Assembly: GCF_002104995.1 (NCBI RefSeq)
Contig: NW_024468249.1
Coordinates: 2,914,001-2,978,000, forward strand
From: Linderina pennispora
Taxonomy: Eukaryota > Kickxellomycota > Kickxellomycetes > Kickxellales > Kickxellaceae
Length of the DNA: 64,000 nucleotides
Reading direction: 5' to 3'
A program made the translations under genes and the position numbers. The notes under the pieces are model-generated. The model was not told the DNA's origin, ran no database searches, and saw only the letters and a program-made list of their open reading frames with translations. The number at the start of each line of letters is the position of its first letter. Position 1 is the first letter of the stretch. Shown here piece after piece: positions 33,002 through 44,347 of this stretch.

Positions 33002-36000
33002 TCAGAGCTTCAGCTTCAAACGGCGCAAAGGCCTCTTCTTCTGCAGCCATGCGCGGACAGGACCGTACACTACAAGGATCTGCCACAGGTTGCCTGCGAC
33101 CATATTGCCGAGTGAATAGCCCCACAACTTCCACTTGAAGTCAGAAGGCAAGATGTTGTGGCCAGTTGGGTTCTGGTACTCTTCGATAGACCAGGTCGGG
33201 CGCTTGTAGCCTTGGGCCACGATTGCATCGGGGTTGCCACAGTTTAGACGGAACGTGCACGAGAGACGGCTGGGCGGACCAAGCTCGGCGTACGAAAACA
33301 TGATCAGCAGCAATGCAAACATGCCTAGCAGAGCCGGGTTATAGTACCACGCCCGGCGGTGGCGGTAGCCGTAGTTGACCAAGAACCCGTTGTTCATGAA
33401 CTGGTAAATCAGCACATATGTCATGATTGCTGCCTCGTAGTTGTCACCAAGCAGATACCACTTCATCAAGTCCGAGGACGACGAGTCAAACTCGTGACAG
33501 CGGAACCACGGCTGCTGGTATGTCCACACCCACACGCACGCCATGAAGAGCCAGTTGATCACCACGACACCAATGACAGACGACATGATTTCGGGGCCCA
33601 AAAGACGCGCTGTGGGACGGAAGGGCGAGAGCTTCTTGGCCGGCGGCAGGAACGTGACGGTGATGGCCATGCTGGTAGCAATCAGCGAATCAATAACCAT
33701 CCAGATCGGCTGTGACATGGAGTCGGCGTGGTAGAACGAGATCAGCTTCCCCATGGTCATTGTGGTGCCGTACAGAATCAGTGCGCGATAGTTGGCAAAC
33801 GACGTTGACAGACCGGCACGGCTCTGGATCAGAAGCTCCACGCACGAGAAGATAGAGCGGTTGCTGGACGAGAACGGCGATACAATCGATGCCTCAGCAT
33901 CCGACAGAGCCAGGCCAACATGAGCAGCACGCAATGCCCCGCAGTCGTTGCCACCATCGCCACACATAGCCGTGATACCGTGACCCATGTGCAGCTGCAC
34001 GCAGCGTACCTTGTCGTTGGGCTTCATGCGCGCAAAGATACGCGTGTTGAGCAGAATAGGTGCCAGCTCGCCGGTCGAATCCATGTGCTGGAAGGCAGCG
34101 CTAGTCAGCGCCAGCTCGGTGGTCGGATACCCGTCAGGGCCAAGCTCGTTCGTGAGCGGTGCGATATCAGCCACCTCCTCGTCAGTGTCGACATCAGTCC
34201 ATACTAATGTGCGTGTCTTTTTGTTGATATCGCCGAGCAGAACCTTGTTGTTCGGTGGGACCATACCGCACTGCCGCGCAATGTACACGCCAGTGAGGGC
34301 AGTGTCGCCAGTGATCATGACTGTGCGGGTGGACCCGTGCTTGAGCTCAGCAATAGCATCGGCTGTATCCTCCTTGAGCAGGTTCTTGAATACCAGCAGT
34401 CCGATCAAATCACAGCAGTCCTCGATTTCGTCCTGGGTCAGATCCTTAAGCTTCTCCAGAGTGATGTCCAGCTCCTTGTGTGCAACCGACAAAACATAGC
34501 AGCCCTCACGAGCCAGATTGGCGCATTGCTTGTCGTAGTCTGCAGGGATCGAGGGAGATCTAGCCGCCTGCTTGATGCGCTCAAACGAGCCCTTAACAAA
34601 CACATGCAGCCTACCAGTCGTTTCATCCATGACAACGACTGACATCGAGGCGCGGGCATGGACAAACTCGAAGCGGCGGACGACATGCAGCTTGCCCAAG
34701 GACGAGCCGTCGGCAGGGATGATGGTGTCAAGGTACTTGGGGGCCGGATCGATGGTAGATTTTGACGCCCGGAACTGCTCAATGTCGACTGGATTTCCAA
34801 TAAGCTGTCCGTTAAGGTCGGTGACAGCATGGCAGCTGGCAACGGCTTGCTGGAACAGGATACTGGTGTTTGGCAAGGCATTCTCGAAGCCTTGGAAAGC
34901 ATTGCCGTCCACGCACTGGCCGCCGTAGAATTCCAGACCCTCCTTGGTCAGCGTGCCGGTCTTGTCGAAGCAGAAGATCTGCACCTTGCCGGCCATCATG
35001 ATGCGCTGTGGGTCGACACAGAATATGCGCTTCTTCTTCAGCCGATACGCAGCCATCGACTGGCCAGCTACCAGACCGGCAGGCAGCAGCGGCGAGATGG
35101 CCTGCATTCCACAGAACGAGAAGTAGAACCACGTAGCCACAGGCGAGCCCTGGTAGAAGTAGATGGCAAAAGTCAGGCAGATGGCCAGAGTGTATATCAG
35201 CAGGATGACGAAGACGACCTTGAGCTGCTCGTTGAAAATAAACGACAGCGGCTGCGGGAACAGGATCTTGCGCACAAGCTTACCCTTGTCGGAGGCAGTA
35301 CCAGTGCGGTGCACCAGCCCAAGCACGTGCTGGTCGGTCAGGAAGTCACCAGCCGAGTTTCCGACAGGCTGCACCTGGCTGATCACAGTGCCAGCATACA
35401 GCTGGTTGTTTTTGTTGGCCTCGACGCTGAATGGGGTGTCGTCGTTGCGAAGCGGGAACTTGCGCACAGGCAGGGGCTCGCCAGTCAGCGAGGACTCGTT
35501 GACGACGGCATTTCCGGAAATCAGAATGCAGTCGCACGACATGTGCATGCCGGTGGTTAGCTGGATGACGTCGCCTGGGACAAGATCACGTGAAGATATT
35601 TGCACCCAGTTGCCGTTGCGACGCACATGCACCTGATCGTCCTGCTCGGCCATGCGCTTGAGGCGTTCCTCGGACAGCTTGCGCACAGCGACCTTGAAGG
35701 TCATGGATAGTAGGATAATGCCGGTGTCGACAATGCCCACCTGCCAGTAGAAGTCGTAGTAGAACAGCAGGAGCGCCAGGACCTGGTAGAGCGAGATGAA
35801 GCTGGTGATCTCGCGCAGGAATGCGAAGAACCAGTTGGGAACCGACACCTCGATGAAGTTGGACCCCAGCAGCTCGGCGCGGTATTCGGCCTCCTCGGCC
35901 GTCAGACCGGTGTGCTTGGCAACGTAGTCGGCGTTGGTACGGCCTAGCTCGAACGAGAATGGTGCAAACTGGCCAGCCTCGTCGTCATACACAAAGCGCG

Positions 36001-37340
36001 TGCACTGGTATGTGAAGTACTTGCGGCCCTGAGCCGTCAGCTTCATCGGGACCGTTGCCACGTTCCAGTCCCAGCCAACAAAACGCTTGAAGATCTTGGC
36101 CAGGTAACGCACATTGTCGACCAGCACGCTGCGCTCGCTCTGCAGCATGATCTGGGGCTCCACACGGTGCTCGACACACACAACATGTCCGTCAATCGGC
36201 GCGGCGCGCAGGCGGAAGAAGTTACGCAGGCGGAACCGGTACACAGTCACAGTGACGATCATGAACACGAAGAAGCACCACAGGAAGATGAACGTCTGGT
36301 TGCCCAGCACGCAGTCGTTGTATGACAGGACACACGATGTCTTGTTTGCCTTGCCCGGCGGGAGGCTGCCGTAGTAGTCGGTTGTCAGTACAAACAGCCA
36401 GACCAGCCACACGAATCCCAGCGCCAGAAGCAGCCATGTCATAGCCGTGCCAAATATGTTGTTGCGGTATCCGGTCAAGCGCGTATTGTCCGAGTCAAAT
36501 GATGTGTCGTCCTCATCCGACCCGACATCCGACCCGGCCGACGATTTGAGCTGAGTCTTCTCGGCTGATGTGCCAGCAGAGTTGCTCGCCTCGTCTGTGG
36601 GTGAGCTGCGGAAACCACGCTCACGGAACAGCTTGAAGGCATACCAGATGGCCAGCAGGCCAACATAGCCGAACAGGACTGTAAACGTGGCAATCCACAT
36701 GGGCTCGCGGAACGTGTACATATGCTGCGGCTTCTTTTTCGGGCACTTGGCCCAGACACCCAGGAATCCAGAGTCGCTGGCAGACTGCTGCGGCCAGTTG
36801 GAGCCCCAGATTCCGTAGTCGTTGTTGTTGGAGAGCTCGGCGCTGGCAACGCACGCGTCAAACACCGTGTCGGTCGAGTTGAACGAGTAGAGGTTGGCAA
36901 TGGTGACATTGGCAAACAGCGGGCACGGGACCAGGTCCTTGGCCGCTGACGGGAGGATTCCAGAGTCCCAGCCGCACGTGCACGGGTTAGTCTCGTCGAT
37001 TTCCGCGGTGCAAGAGTCGTGGCATTTTCCGTCCTTACACAGCTGCTGGTTGTCGGGGCAAACAGCCTCGTTCGGACAGTTGCTAAGATCGTACACGCAA
37101 ACCGCAGGGCACGCCCTTGACTGGTCCGTCTTTGGCGGGCAGAGGTCACCATTCGACTGATACTTGTTCACTATAGCACAGAAATCGCGACGGGTTAGCA
37201 TCAGTGCTATGTACAAACAAATGGTGCAGTGCTATAGCAGTAGCCATCGATGACACCTTACCTTCATTCCACATCGGTTTACCCGACACTGTGGAGACAG
37301 CAGCCAGCAGTAGCAGCATGTGAAGTACAGCGGACCACAT
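33002..37340 (-). CDS. P5B-type ATPase (Ypk9/ATP13A-like) with Cys-rich luminal N-domain
   Basis: Two exons, 37340-37262 and 37170-33002, flank a 91-nt GT-AG intron (1415 residues). P5B pumps move polyamines or related cations out of lysosome or vacuole. Motifs: TGEPLPV, phosphorylation site D762 in FDKTGTLTKEG, MITGDTALTG and the P5 hallmark GDGGNDCGALRAAHVGLAL. The membrane motif reads SPLLPAGL, in the place of PPALP of other P5B pumps. Exon 1 encodes a signal peptide (MWSAVLHMLLLLAAVSTVSG). It is followed by about 130 residues with about 13 cysteines before the first core helix, an extra luminal domain. An upstream ATG at 37409 is possible. Confidence 0.9.
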
Positions 37341-38400
37341 GCTGTGCCGGGCCAGCGGTGCACCAGAGTGCAGGCGACTAGAGCCGCCAGCACGAAGAGG
37401 TAATAACATTTCTTATGGAAAAAGGTCCCTGATAGTGTGCAATAAATAAAGAGGAAAAGGGGCGTCGTGGTGGGAACGAGGGACTCTTACAATGCACAGC
37501 CGGGAGCCGCTGAAAGCTTTTATATATATGTTCGCCACACCCCCTCTTCTTGCCTCCCTCCCTCCCCACTTGCCATTCCCATGAGATCCATTAAAGAGAT
37601 TCTTCTGCAGCACCTTCCGCTGCATTTACTCCCAAACATGCCTATGAGAAAATGCTCAAAATCAGAACACCAGGCATTCTATAGAGCCAAATCCTTATGC
37701 ATCAGGACAGGTAGGAGAATACAGCACTGGTGTCGATCGTGTCCGGTTTTTGAAACGGCTTTAAACCCCCCGTGCGACCCACGCTATGTTGCCCAGCATG
37801 CACTATGCGGTCATGGCTTGTGCCTGAGCGGCAATCAACTACGTCATGCTTGATTTTGTTAACGACTTTTGCTGGGTGCTGATTTGTCCAGAAAATCGAT
37901 TTTGGCCTAAAGCAATCAGCAGCTAATTCCCTGATTCTGATTGGCTGGACCCGAGTCTGTGGCAATGACCGAGTGTAGGGCAGGTATACGACTCCCCCAA
38001 AAGCCGGTGTTTGGGGACATGACTACGCGGTGGATAGCCCTCAACATGCTAGACAGAGATTATAATGTGCGGTGGAAGAAAAGAGTAGCTATGCTTGCAA
38101 ATACCCAGTATGCTTTCTTCGGTCGGATTCGCCAGTGTAATTGATGTCGTGCAACTACAGCAGCATCGGCACACTGGGCAAATTCCTATACTATGCTAGT
38201 ATATACCGACCAATACTATACCACCAGTTCTTCCTGTATATTTTATACCTTTTGCGCAATATCATAAACTTTCAACGGTGGAAATGGCACAAAGAACTAT
38301 GCAATTTGTTGTGTCTTGGGTATGATACTCTTAGATAGACAGCTTCCTGCAACTGTCTGGAATACGTTTACTCTCCAGGCGCCTTTCCACAGCATATATT
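37341..38400. other. Gene-poor spacer upstream of the P5 ATPase
   Basis: The part next to 37341 is the ATPase promoter. Around 37710-37830 a short frame reads R-R-I-Q-H-W-C-R-S-C-P-V-F-E, which resembles the Cys/His end of LINE reverse transcriptases, but it is too short to call. No intact gene. Confidence 0.35.
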
Positions 38401-38784
38401 GAACGTATGAAATATGGTATATGAAAGAACGAAGGAGGAATCGCCAGGCGAAAAGGGTGGGTGCCTATCTAAATAGTGGTGCTGGCTGCCTGGAATAGTA
38501 TAGCTGGCCATTGTGGCCTAAGGGTCTTGATCCATGGGTTCTTGAAATCATAAGGATTTAGAACTATATTTTTGCTTGTAGTATAGTAAAGAAATCTGTG
38601 CCAACTATGAGCATAGACCACTTGTGGCTAGATTTAAATAAACACTATATGGTACAGCAGAAACATATAAGCCATATTGATTGCCATTGCTAGTGCTTCC
38701 TTTCTGAACACATAATTCTCTATTAAGATGCTTATAACTATTATGCTTAGGCTTTTGTCTTTTCAAGTGAACAGAGAGAGAGAG

Positions 38785-38815
<31 letters not shown>

Positions 38816-39585
38816 ACTGATGTTAATAAGGATATTCCTAGGCTATATACTAGTATAATTTTATATCTGATATATGCCCAGAGTCCTAAGACTATACATA
38901 CTTTATTTATAAAAGGAACTAAATCCTAGTTATATTCTTACTATGAACATTTTCTATTATTAGAAGCAATTTGTATATAGCTATATATTAGCCTCACTGA
39001 TATATAAGGAATAGCTATTAACCTAGAGGATGAGTAGTTAATAGGTATATAGACAAAGCAACTCTATAAAAATAACTAATTAGAAGTAGGGAAGATAATA
39101 ATCTGTCTAGGATATTATATATATTAGCCTTATCTATAATGACATAAAGGGACTCTAGACCCTAAATTTCAATAGTAATACTATTATATCAGTCAACTGT
39201 ATAGGGGTTTTTAAAAGGTATATTTAATACTAAAGAAAAGAGAGAAAAGGGAATAGACAAGTTATGCAGGGGAGTTTTTAATACTGCTATCTATGCAACT
39301 TATCAGAGGCTAGACTCTACCTCTATATCATAGGCTGTAGCAGGGCTCTTATTGGCACCTGGATTTCTATCACCTGATTCGGCTGACATGTTAATGTTAG
39401 GGACAGCCACATTAGGCATGCAACAATACTAAGATTATCAATTAATTATTTATACTAGGATGCTATTAGTATATGTGAGGTAATCAAATATATAGTTTTA
39501 TAAGAATAGTATATAAAAAGTAAGCAAGTAGTGAATAGTAGCCTTATAGCTTATTAGTTTTATAAAAGCAGCTTGAATCAATATA
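38401..39585. repeat. AT-rich decayed block
   Basis: The GC content drops sharply compared with the rest of the window; TA, TAT and ATA steps dominate and no frame longer than 60 codons exists. It includes an (AG)n(AT)n microsatellite. It looks like old repeat sequence decayed by C-to-T change, but the source element cannot be named. Confidence 0.6.
38773..38815. repeat. (AG)n(AT)n microsatellite
   Basis: About eight AG units followed directly by about thirteen AT units. Confidence 0.95.
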
Positions 39586-40045
39586 GGAGGTCATTCAGAG
39601 TTAGTTATCTGCATAAAAATTATATATACATGTTTAAACTATTGGCAATTTCAGTGAAATAAAAATTTCACCCAAACTGCTATTGGCATCTTAGAAAAGT
39701 TTCAGTGAATATAATTTCCTTATGATTGCTTAGCTACATCTATTGAGATATTGACTTTTGTTACCCAATGATAATTAACCCCTAATATGCAAAATTTTTC
39801 TTTCTAGTTGAAATTATATTCACTAAAACTTTTCCAAGATGCCAATGGTAGTTTGGGTAAAATGGCAAAAAAAATATTTGTATTTTTAAAATCAATTATA
39901 CTCACAAAAACATTCTGGACACAGTAATTAATAATAACTATGAAAAAATAATTAGTAGTAAAAAATAGTTCTGAAAATGATTATTTAAAAATCTATCCAA
40001 CAAAATTGAAAATTACTAAAATTTACAAATCCTAGAATGACCCCC
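39586..40045. mobile_element. Fold-back MITE
   Basis: Ends are GGAGGTCATTC (39586-39596) and its near-perfect inverse GAATGACCCCC (40035-40045), flanked on both sides by ATA as a possible target duplication. Inside are two long inverted arms, 39671-39718 and 39810-39857 (48 bp, four mismatches), which would fold into a hairpin with a loop of about 90 nt. There is no coding capacity. It is a non-autonomous DNA element of unknown superfamily. A further GAGGTCATTC lies at 40056-40065, next to the start of Fanzor copy 3. Confidence 0.75.
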
Positions 40046-40525
40046 ATAATATATAGAGGTCATTCATAACACTAAACTAGGGTGATAAGTTATTATTATA
40101 GTAGTCACAGGTTTCTACTAGATACCTTCATTGATTCAGCATAAGAGCTGTTCTCATTATTAGTCAGCCTAATTACTTCTATGGAATCATCATAGTAGTC
40201 ATCATTAGCTATATAATACTCTTAAGATATTTATTTATATGCATCTATTGAATAAGGACATATGGCTCTTCTAGCAGTCATGTAATATTTGTGGATTTAT
40301 CTTATAAATTAATTTGTCTTATGAACATGTGTAAGCAGTAGTATTTGGGCTATAATGGACCCAGTCTGTATAGACTGATTCAAGAGACTGTATCAGTGCT
40401 AAGGGCCCTATGAACCATGCAAGCCAGATCATTATTAATAAAAAGTTCTTAATGCTATGCATACGCAATAAAGCAAAACTGAACAGCATCATTTCTCTTC
40501 TTACTTTGCCTACCGAATTTCTCAA

Positions 40526-41407
40526 ATGAATATTACCCGCAGCACTACTGTCATAAAGACATCACTTGGTGGTATTGGCTTCCGTGATTCTATGTTGCCC
40601 CGCCTAGAGCAATTTGTACACAGCGTCAATATCATCAAAGAGCATACATACATGCTTGCACGATGGATATTACTCCATCAACTAGCTTATGATGATGCTT
40701 TTGACCATTCAATACTTGTGAAAAAGGGATTATTTCGTTTTATTTATTTATTCATATACCACAACCTGAAGGCGAAGACTGTCATATCTACCAAGGATTT
40801 CGTCAACCGGAAGGACAAGTCAGAACTGTCGAGCGCAGATTTTGGTGATGTAGTTAGATATCATATTTATGATTATCTATTGCATAATGGCGATATCGAG
40901 CTACATGGTGTACGTGAAATGAATCAAGTAGCAACATACGTGGATACCAAGCTGATGACAGCATACAAGAACAATATTGTGTTGCACTATGGCACTTGCA
41001 TACAGCGGATTCTGGCCAAATTGATTGATGTTCGCAGCCGTAAAAACACACTGCACAATACAATGGGCAATGTGTCCAATGCTGAGTTCAATAACGCATG
41101 TCAAGTGTGTATCTATACACCTGCACAGAAGCTCCGCCAGGCAGTTGCCTCTAGGCACCCTGATCTCAGTGTGCTCGCCCCGCCGATGCTTGCAATCTAC
41201 AACAAGCTGGCACCAGTCCTTAATGCCTATGATGCCAAGTACACATTCGCCAAAGATAGCCGATACTATGATGCCAAGGTAAATCCACTTAAGCATCTGC
41301 GTGCATACATTCACCTATGCCAGCTTATTGAGAATGAGCAGCTTGGCAAGTCTCCCCCCAATGGTTGCCTCTGCGGACATCATAGATCCCAGGCCATGTG
41401 CGCTTAG
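40526..41407 (+). pseudogene. Fanzor N-terminal half, copy 3
   Basis: A 293-codon frame, about 91% identical to copy 1 and ending at the same wrong-register stop after LCGHHRSQAMCA. The C run before the break has six C here and nine in copy 1, so the difference is a whole codon and both are out of frame. The P-L-R-T-S-TAG-I-P context is identical. A truncated protein could be made. The high protein identity despite decayed flanks is worth a selection test. Confidence 0.75.
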
Positions 41408-41975
41408 ACAAGCAAATAATCAAGCAGGTGTTTATTTCGAAAACACGTGAGGAGGTTATCAAGATCAATGCAGCAAAGAGGGCAGCAACAGAGGCAAGGA
41501 AAGCAGCAGAAAGGGGAGAAAATTGGCCAAGAAGGCTGCACACAACTTTGAAGTCTATCTGATCGACGAATTCCGGACATCGTCGATGTGCCCGTTCTGC
41601 TGCGAAAGGTCGCTGCAGACATTCCGGCATGTTCACAATCTACGGCCCTACCAGAGATCGAAGAACCCAACTGTAAAGTGCCATGGCCTTCTCCGCTGTA
41701 CAAGCGAGTCATGTAAGCGGGCCATGGCACAATACAGGCGAGCCTATTCGTCTCGGCTCGTGAACCGCGATCTTGCAGCAGTTCTAAACTTCAGACTCGT
41801 TTTCCAGTCACTCTGTGATTCAGGCAGTATTCCTGAACGGTTCTGTCGTTCTACGGCCATTGCTGCCAATGCTTCCGGCACCACCCCTGCAACAAAGAGG
41901 TCGCGCAAGAGGCGTGCAGCAGCAGGCGATTCTGTTGCCAGCAGCAGCGAACCAGCACTGAAACGCCTGCCCTGA
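41408..41975 (+). pseudogene. Fanzor C-terminal part, copy 3
   Basis: After RLDKQIIKQ and a Lys/Ala helix, one base is missing near 41518 compared with copy 1. The frame then reads VYLIDEFRTSSMCPFC (RuvC-II Glu and first zinc pair), CHGLLRC-x4-C and VNRDLAAVLNF (RuvC-III Asp). It ends in a basic tail RSRKRR that may be a nuclear signal. The middle part with RuvC-I is missing; compared with copy 1 a different internal piece has been deleted. Confidence 0.75.
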
Positions 41976-42127
41976 GCAGGCTATCAAGATGGGAGATGTC
42001 CATGATCGCCACTGCACCAACAACCATCCGACACGTTCAAATGACCAGTTCGCCGTGATGCTCGTATCGACATGTCAACCCATGCTGACTAGCAGCCGAG
42101 CTCGCATCGCGAGCAGGGCAATTCTAG
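41976..42127 (+). ncRNA. Candidate guide-RNA scaffold, copy 3
   Basis: Best preserved 3' segment, 152 nt from the stop codon to CTAG with a perfect terminal hairpin. Matches copy 4 closely over its full length. In Fanzor and TnpB loci this is where the scaffold lies, with the guide read from the right flank. Here the element end would place the guide from 42128 on. Inference only. Confidence 0.35.
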
Positions 42128-42374
42128 TAGGAATATTATTGTTTTGAGCTAGGCAATTCAAAAATGATGCGGAAATGCATTGTGCTCCTCTGTATAGTGC
42201 AAAACTGGATTTTCCTGGAAAAAATCCAAGGGTGGCGGCTTGCTCATAAGATTGTTCACTCCTCTAACCATCACACCTAGGAGTTCATAAAGGCAGTGCT
42301 TGCTTGAAAAAATCCGTGCGAGCAGCGCATTCCTCTTTCCTTCCAACAATTTCCAGGCGCAAATAACACCATAC

Positions 42375-43184
42375 ATGACTTCTGAGGAATACCCTTCAGC
42401 TGGTGATGTGTGCACCAGCAACGGCGAGCCAATTTCTAACAAGCAGGCGGACATGAACGAAGCATACTCTGCACTCGCTTCGGTGTATGACAAGTATAAT
42501 AGCGAATCCTCCATTCCACTGGCTGCAATTGCAAAGAGAAGAGGCATGGAAATAATTGCACCAGCGCCAGGAGTAGCGTTTTTGGATATGGCAGCTGGAA
42601 CCGGGGATATGGCCATGTGTTTTTTTGAGTATCAAGACATAACCAACCACGACGCGCCATCCACTGCTACCCTTGTTGACCTAAATGCCGATATGCTTGA
42701 TATTGCCAAGAGACGACTCGGAAACACCAAGTGGGTCAAGGACGGCCGCGTCGAGTTTATAGAGGGAAATGCCGAGCACATATCTGATATTCAGAACTGC
42801 ACTTTTGACATTTATTGTTGCTACCTCGGGATGCACAATATGGTTTACCGCGACAGGGCGCTGAGTGAGGCCATGCGGGTGCTAAAGCCAGGGGGGAAGA
42901 TATATGTTGCAGAGTTTAATACCGGGTCCTGGTGCATTGGGAAGGTTGTTAGGAGGCTACTCGTCCAGTTTGTTCTGTACCTTATCACTGGGACCATAGG
43001 GGATCGGACCATGTCGCTGCGTCTGAATAGAAGTGCACTCTCATTTCCGTCGCCGCCTGAATTCCTGCAGGAGCTGAAGACCGCAGGGTTCCAGGTGGAG
43101 GGCCAGGGGTATCGCAGCATAGCGTATGGATTGGCTGCCCTATTCTCGGGCACAAAGCCGGTCGAGTGTGGCAATGTATTGTAG
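42375..43184 (+). CDS. UbiE/COQ5-family C-methyltransferase, divergent
   Basis: The 269-residue protein has the class I methyltransferase fold: motif I FLDMAAGTGDMA, the acidic end of strand 2 LVDLNADML, YLGMHNMVYRDRALSEAMRVLKPGGKIYVAEF around motifs II-III, and a C-terminal GFQVEGQGY-x-SIAYGLAA. This arrangement is that of COQ5, which methylates ubiquinone precursors in mitochondria. It differs from orthodox COQ5 in the DVAGGTGDIAF and SFGIRN equivalents and lacks a clear presequence from ATG 42375. A non-AUG start at 42300 would add 25 residues. It may be a paralogue rather than the essential COQ5. Confidence 0.8.
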   Translation: MTSEEYPSAGDVCTSNGEPISNKQADMNEAYSALASVYDKYNSESSIPLAAIAKRRGMEIIAPAPGVAFLDMAAGTGDMAMCFFEYQDITNHDAPSTATLVDLNADMLDIAKRRLGNTKWVKDGRVEFIEGNAEHISDIQNCTFDIYCCYLGMHNMVYRDRALSEAMRVLKPGGKIYVAEFNTGSWCIGKVVRRLLVQFVLYLITGTIGDRTMSLRLNRSALSFPSPPEFLQELKTAGFQVEGQGYRSIAYGLAALFSGTKPVECGNVL

Positions 43185-44347
43185 TTCCTTGGCACCTATT
43201 ATATATCGACAACATACAGGCAAGGAAGCAGTGCGAGCGAGAGTGAATCCCAGCGAGTGCAGTCAATTCAGCAGTTGTAGTGATGCGTGTAGGCTGCCAT
43301 GACAGGCACAAAAGCGCAGCAAGTCTGCGCTGACATCGCAGGCACACCATAGCCACTAGGCTGCCAGCCAGGTGCGGCATTCTCGCCAATGCCACTGGGC
43401 CATGGTGTGTCACCGAGTCAGCTTTCATGCACTGATCGGATGGATCACCGAATGCTGATCCGCGGATCAGTGCTTGCAGCCTATTCTCTGCTGTGGACAG
43501 CGCCACCGCCTCCCCAGCAATTTTGGCATGGATGGAGCACAGCAGGCGGGCACAGCGCTTTCTTCTCTGCATCTGCTCTCCTCCGCCTCTTCTAATAAAA
43601 GTGTTTTAATACCTCTTCCCAATGTCTTCGTCCTCCCCGTGATAGACCCGCCGAGGGTCGCCCAAGACATCCCCTGGTAGCCTCAGAGGATATCCTCCAT
43701 GTCCTTCCCCTCCTCGTCCCTTGCACCGCGACCTGCGCTTCTGCCGGTTGTGCTTTCTTCGCTGCCACTCTTCATCGCCCCACACGTGATGGGGGCTGTG
43801 CTGTTCCCCCAATCGCTGTGCCGCTTTGCTGCGAAACGCCAATTGTTTTGGCGCAGCCAATCAGGACGCGACATATCTGGCTCTCTCGTCTCCCCTCTCG
43901 CCCCAAAAAAATCAAAAATTTTCTCCATTACTGACATTGGGCCAGAAAAAAGCCCACTTGCTCGCCATAAGTGCGTGGGCGGCGCGAGTATAAAAGGGCC
44001 CAGCCGCGCCCGCCAAAATCTGGCTCGCTTTATAAAGGCGCCAACTTCCCCATCACGAATCTCTTTCCCCCTTCATTCCCCCATCCCTTAGCACTCGCAT
44101 TTTTCGAGTACTTTGCAGTTGCTGGCACGAGAAAGCGCGTTTTTCTCTCTTCAACTAGAGCCTCGTCACTCCCTCATTCCCTGTGGCCATAAATTATTTT
44201 TGTGGACTGCTTGTCTCCCGTAAACCCAGCCCGCGTCAAACTGGACTGCCAATTTGTTTTGACGAGTCCTCAGTGGCGGGTGTAAGCACTATCCTGTAAT
44301 TAGCACACGCGTATATTTCCCTCAGTTTACATACAAAAGCACATACC
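43185..44347. other. Spacer and promoter region of the TBP gene
   Basis: The left part is the 3' end of the COQ5-like gene. The right part carries two strong TATA boxes and a C/T-rich leader before the TBP ATG. No gene is supported in between. Confidence 0.5.
43989..44038 (+). promoter_or_regulatory. Two TATA boxes upstream of the TBP gene
   Basis: TATAAAAG at 43989-43996 and TATAAAGG at 44031-44038, both in GC-rich context and on the correct strand, 359 and 317 bp before the TBP start codon. Two canonical sites upstream of the gene for the TATA-binding protein suggest possible self-regulation. Confidence 0.5.

Larger units (their letters stand above)
40065..42127 (+). mobile_element. Helitron-like Fanzor element, copy 3, 5' truncated
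   Basis: Homology to copy 1 begins near 40065, right after the MITE, so the outer 5' end is missing or beyond recognition. The 3' end is perfect: hairpin GCTCGC-ATC-GCGAGC at 42100-42114, 9-nt spacer, CTAG at 42124-42127, then T. The 5' non-coding part is rich in C-to-T and G-to-A differences from copy 1, while the coding part is much better kept. No Rep-helicase is present. It lies 250 bp upstream of the COQ5-like gene. Confidence 0.8.

Noticed and set aside
37700-37860. LINE reverse-transcriptase tail (H-W-C-x2-C-P-V-F pattern)
   Set aside because: Too short and without any further reverse transcriptase or endonuclease motif nearby.
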